From the NCBI GenBank assembly GCA_964637705.1, contig CAZWVM010000185.1:1-6987 (forward strand): a stretch of 6,987 nucleotides of DNA, read 5' to 3'. Positions within the stretch are counted from its first letter, which is position 1; every line of letters begins with the position of its first letter. Positions 5,666 to 6,987 of the stretch are shown here, in pieces. Position numbers and translations under genes: made by a program. The notes under the pieces were generated by a model. It had not been told where the DNA came from. It did not search any database and saw nothing but the letters and a program-made list of their open reading frames with translations. This stretch comes from CAZWVM01 sp964637705. GTDB taxonomy: Bacteria; UBA8481.

Positions 5666-6936
5666 CGGACCACCGCGAACTTTCCGACGCGCCGCTCGCC
5701 CTGCGGTGTCCGCACGACGTAAACGTAGATGCCGCTGGCCGCGCGCTCGCCGCGCCGGTTCCTCACGTCCCACTGGGCGCCGCCCGAGGCGTCGATGATC
5801 CACTGGGCCACGAGTTCACCCAGAGGCGTGTACACCTTCAGGTCCGAACCGACGGGGATGTTCTCGAAGGTGATGCCCGTGTTGGCCACCCCGGCCTGGT
5901 ACTCGACGCCCGTCAGCGGGTTCCCGTCGCCCGGCACCCAGGGATTCGGGTAGACGGTGAAGTTGCCGAGCGTCGCAGCCGCCGCCACGGGGACGGCCAG
6001 GGTGTAGAAGGAGAAGTGGCTGAGTGTCTGACGGAAGCGGGTGCGATCCCCGGAACCCTCGGAGGTTCCGCCCGTGAGCGCCACCCACTTCCCGCTGGCC
6101 TCGTCGAACGTGAAGAAGCCGAGGCGGGCGAGGAGATCCGACCCGATGGAGGCCGTCCGTGGATCCACGCGGAGCTCGATCCGGTCGAAGACGCCGCTCT
6201 GCGACCCGATGGAGGCCCCGGCGGGCGATATGAGATGCAATTCGACGAGGAAGCGGGCGAAGGAGTCGAAGTAGAGGAGGTTGTCGGTGCCGCGGCGCAT
6301 GGTGCTCGAATCGACGCGCGCGATGACGAGCCGGGAATTCTCGTAGCCGGAGGCGAGATCGACGACGACCGTGACCTCGGCGGTCTCCCCTCCGCTCTGA
6401 AGGATGCAGCGCGCCGTGACCTCGTTCGCGCCCGCGATGTTGAAGAGCGCAGCCGAGGTGTCGAGCGAGAGAGGCGTCGAGATGAGCGCGGAGCTGCCGG
6501 CGGCCGTGAGCGACGGGATCGTGTCGGCGAAGAAGACGACGGCCGTGTCACGCGCACTCAGGTATCCCGAGTCGTAGACCGTGAAGACGACGACACGGCG
6601 CCCCGCCGAGGCCGCGGACACCTGCACGACGGAATCGTTGAGGGAGAGGGCCGAGACGCTGTCCCCGGTGTTGACGCGCCAGGTGTATGTCAGCGGTCCG
6701 TTTTCCGGGTCCGTCCCCGTTCCGCGCAGCGTCACGGTCTCCCCCACGATCCCGTAGAGGTATCGCGTCTGCACTGTCGCGGTCGGCGGCTGGCTGGCGG
6801 CCCCCATGACAAGGGCGACCGGGGCGGGAGCGCTGTTGTGGATGCGATCCGAGACGATTAATTCGAAGGCATATTGAGTGTCGGACCCGGAAGCCGGGAT
6901 CGTGACGGACGGTGACGCGGCGCGTGAATCGGTGTC
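5662..6936 (-). CDS. Secreted multidomain protein with FlgD-like/type IX sorting-type C-terminal domain, 5' end incomplete
   Basis: The 3' part of a large extracellular or cell-surface protein. The only ATG (6807) gives 381 residues but no signal peptide. The 43 codons upstream are also protein-like (IPASGSDTQYAFELIVSD, then a short linker) and end at an in-frame TAG at 6937-6939, so that ATG is probably internal. Numbered from it, residues 5-95 look like an Ig/PKD-type domain (VGETVTLRGTGTDPENGPLT, TYTWRVNTG, FTVYDSGYLSARD). About 100-270 is a beta-rich domain ending with a typical pre-sorting segment (LARLGFFTFDEASGKWVAL, HFSFYTLAVP). About 280-381 is a FlgD-Ig/type IX sorting-like domain (FTVYPNPWVPGD, GITFENIPVGSDLKVYTPLG, WDVRNRRGERAASGIYVYVV, VGKFAVVR). 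It has no catalytic motif, so an adhesive or structural role is possible. It overlaps the porV-like start by 4 bp (ATGA), indicating coupled translation. Confidence 0.75.
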   Translation of the reverse strand, partial: DTDSRAASPSVTIPASGSDTQYAFELIVSDRIHNSAPAPVALVMGAASQPPTATVQTRYLYGIVGETVTLRGTGTDPENGPLTYTWRVNTGDSVSALSLNDSVVQVSAASAGRRVVVFTVYDSGYLSARDTAVVFFADTIPSLTAAGSSALISTPLSLDTSAALFNIAGANEVTARCILQSGGETAEVTVVVDLASGYENSRLVIARVDSSTMRRGTDNLLYFDSFARFLVELHLISPAGASIGSQSGVFDRIELRVDPRTASIGSDLLARLGFFTFDEASGKWVALTGGTSEGSGDRTRFRQTLSHFSFYTLAVPVAAAATLGNFTVYPNPWVPGDGNPLTGVEYQAGVANTGITFENIPVGSDLKVYTPLGELVAQWIIDASGGAQWDVRNRRGERAASGIYVYVVRTPQGERRVGKFAVVR

Positions 6937-6987
6937 CTATCCGCCAGTTGTTGAGACCGAGAATTCACGAGAATAGGGTGACACTCC
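6931..6987. repeat. Repeat-like imperfect palindrome at the window edge
   Basis: GGTGTCCTAT at 6931-6940 can pair with the reverse of ATAGGGTGACAC near the end (6973-6984): GTGTC with GACAC and CTAT with ATAG, with a 3-base bulge. Read from the right edge, GGAGTGTCACCCTATTC starts with the same GTGTCA as the arms of the 118-bp element and, 10 bases on, has GTGAATT as those arms nearly do. It coincides with the point where the secreted protein's reading frame is stopped. It may be the end of an inserted repeat or a contig edge at a repeat. Only one boundary can be seen, so this is tentative. Confidence 0.4.

Noticed and set aside
4766..5722. Plus-strand frame opposite the PorV-like gene, and a similar one at 5602-6861
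   Set aside because: The minus-strand products have a signal peptide, barrel strands, TPRs and sorting domain; the plus-strand frames have none of these.
5666..5803. Upstream in-frame start for the PorV-like protein at 5803
   Set aside because: It would put 46 residues before an obvious signal peptide and overlap the upstream gene widely; the ATGA overlap at 5662-5665 is a better start.

Overview
This is a GC-rich stretch of bacterial chromosome holding two gene blocks that converge on a short repeat-bearing intergenic region, plus one tRNA gene. Both edges cut through genes. The gene mix suggests an uncultured environmental bacterium from the FCB group or a neighbouring high-GC phylum (Eisenbacteria, Latescibacterota, Gemmatimonadota, Acidobacteriota or similar). 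The clues are an XPB-type repair helicase with a helicase-associated partner, a PorV/PorQ-like outer-membrane protein, and a secreted protein with a FlgD-like/type IX sorting-type C-terminal domain. This placement is tentative and rests on gene families only.

Left block, plus strand (1-3507): the 3' end of an XPB-like superfamily 2 helicase, a 523-residue helicase-associated protein that overlaps it by 14 bp, and, after 21 bp, a bifunctional NAD(P)HX epimerase/dehydratase (nnr). The overlap and tight spacing suggest one transcript that joins a DNA repair helicase and its partner to a metabolite-repair enzyme.

Middle (3508-4234): this region starts with a perfect 17-bp tandem duplication. It is followed by a 118-bp AT-richer element with 25-bp inverted terminal arms (24 of 25 positions match). 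The right arm supplies the last codons and the stop of a small minus-strand gene for a membrane-anchored protein with two CxxC motifs. Next come a plus-strand tRNA-Arg(TCT) with encoded CCA and a plausible -10 box, then a GC-rich stem-loop.

Right block, minus strand (4235-6987): a secreted multidomain protein with a sorting-type C-terminal domain is followed, through an ATGA start/stop overlap, by a PorV-like beta-barrel fused to a C-terminal TPR region. The coupling suggests the two products act together at the outer membrane. The upstream protein has no signal peptide or proper start inside the window. Its protein-like reading continues upstream of the only ATG until an in-frame TAG at 6937-6939, next to a second repeat-like palindromic sequence at the window edge. 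It is therefore incomplete, either interrupted or affected by a sequence or assembly fault.

I found no CRISPR array, prophage, complete insertion sequence or recognisable defence cassette. The points most worth a second look are the repeat element, the coupled PorV-TPR/secreted-protein pair, and the broken 5' end of the secreted protein gene.
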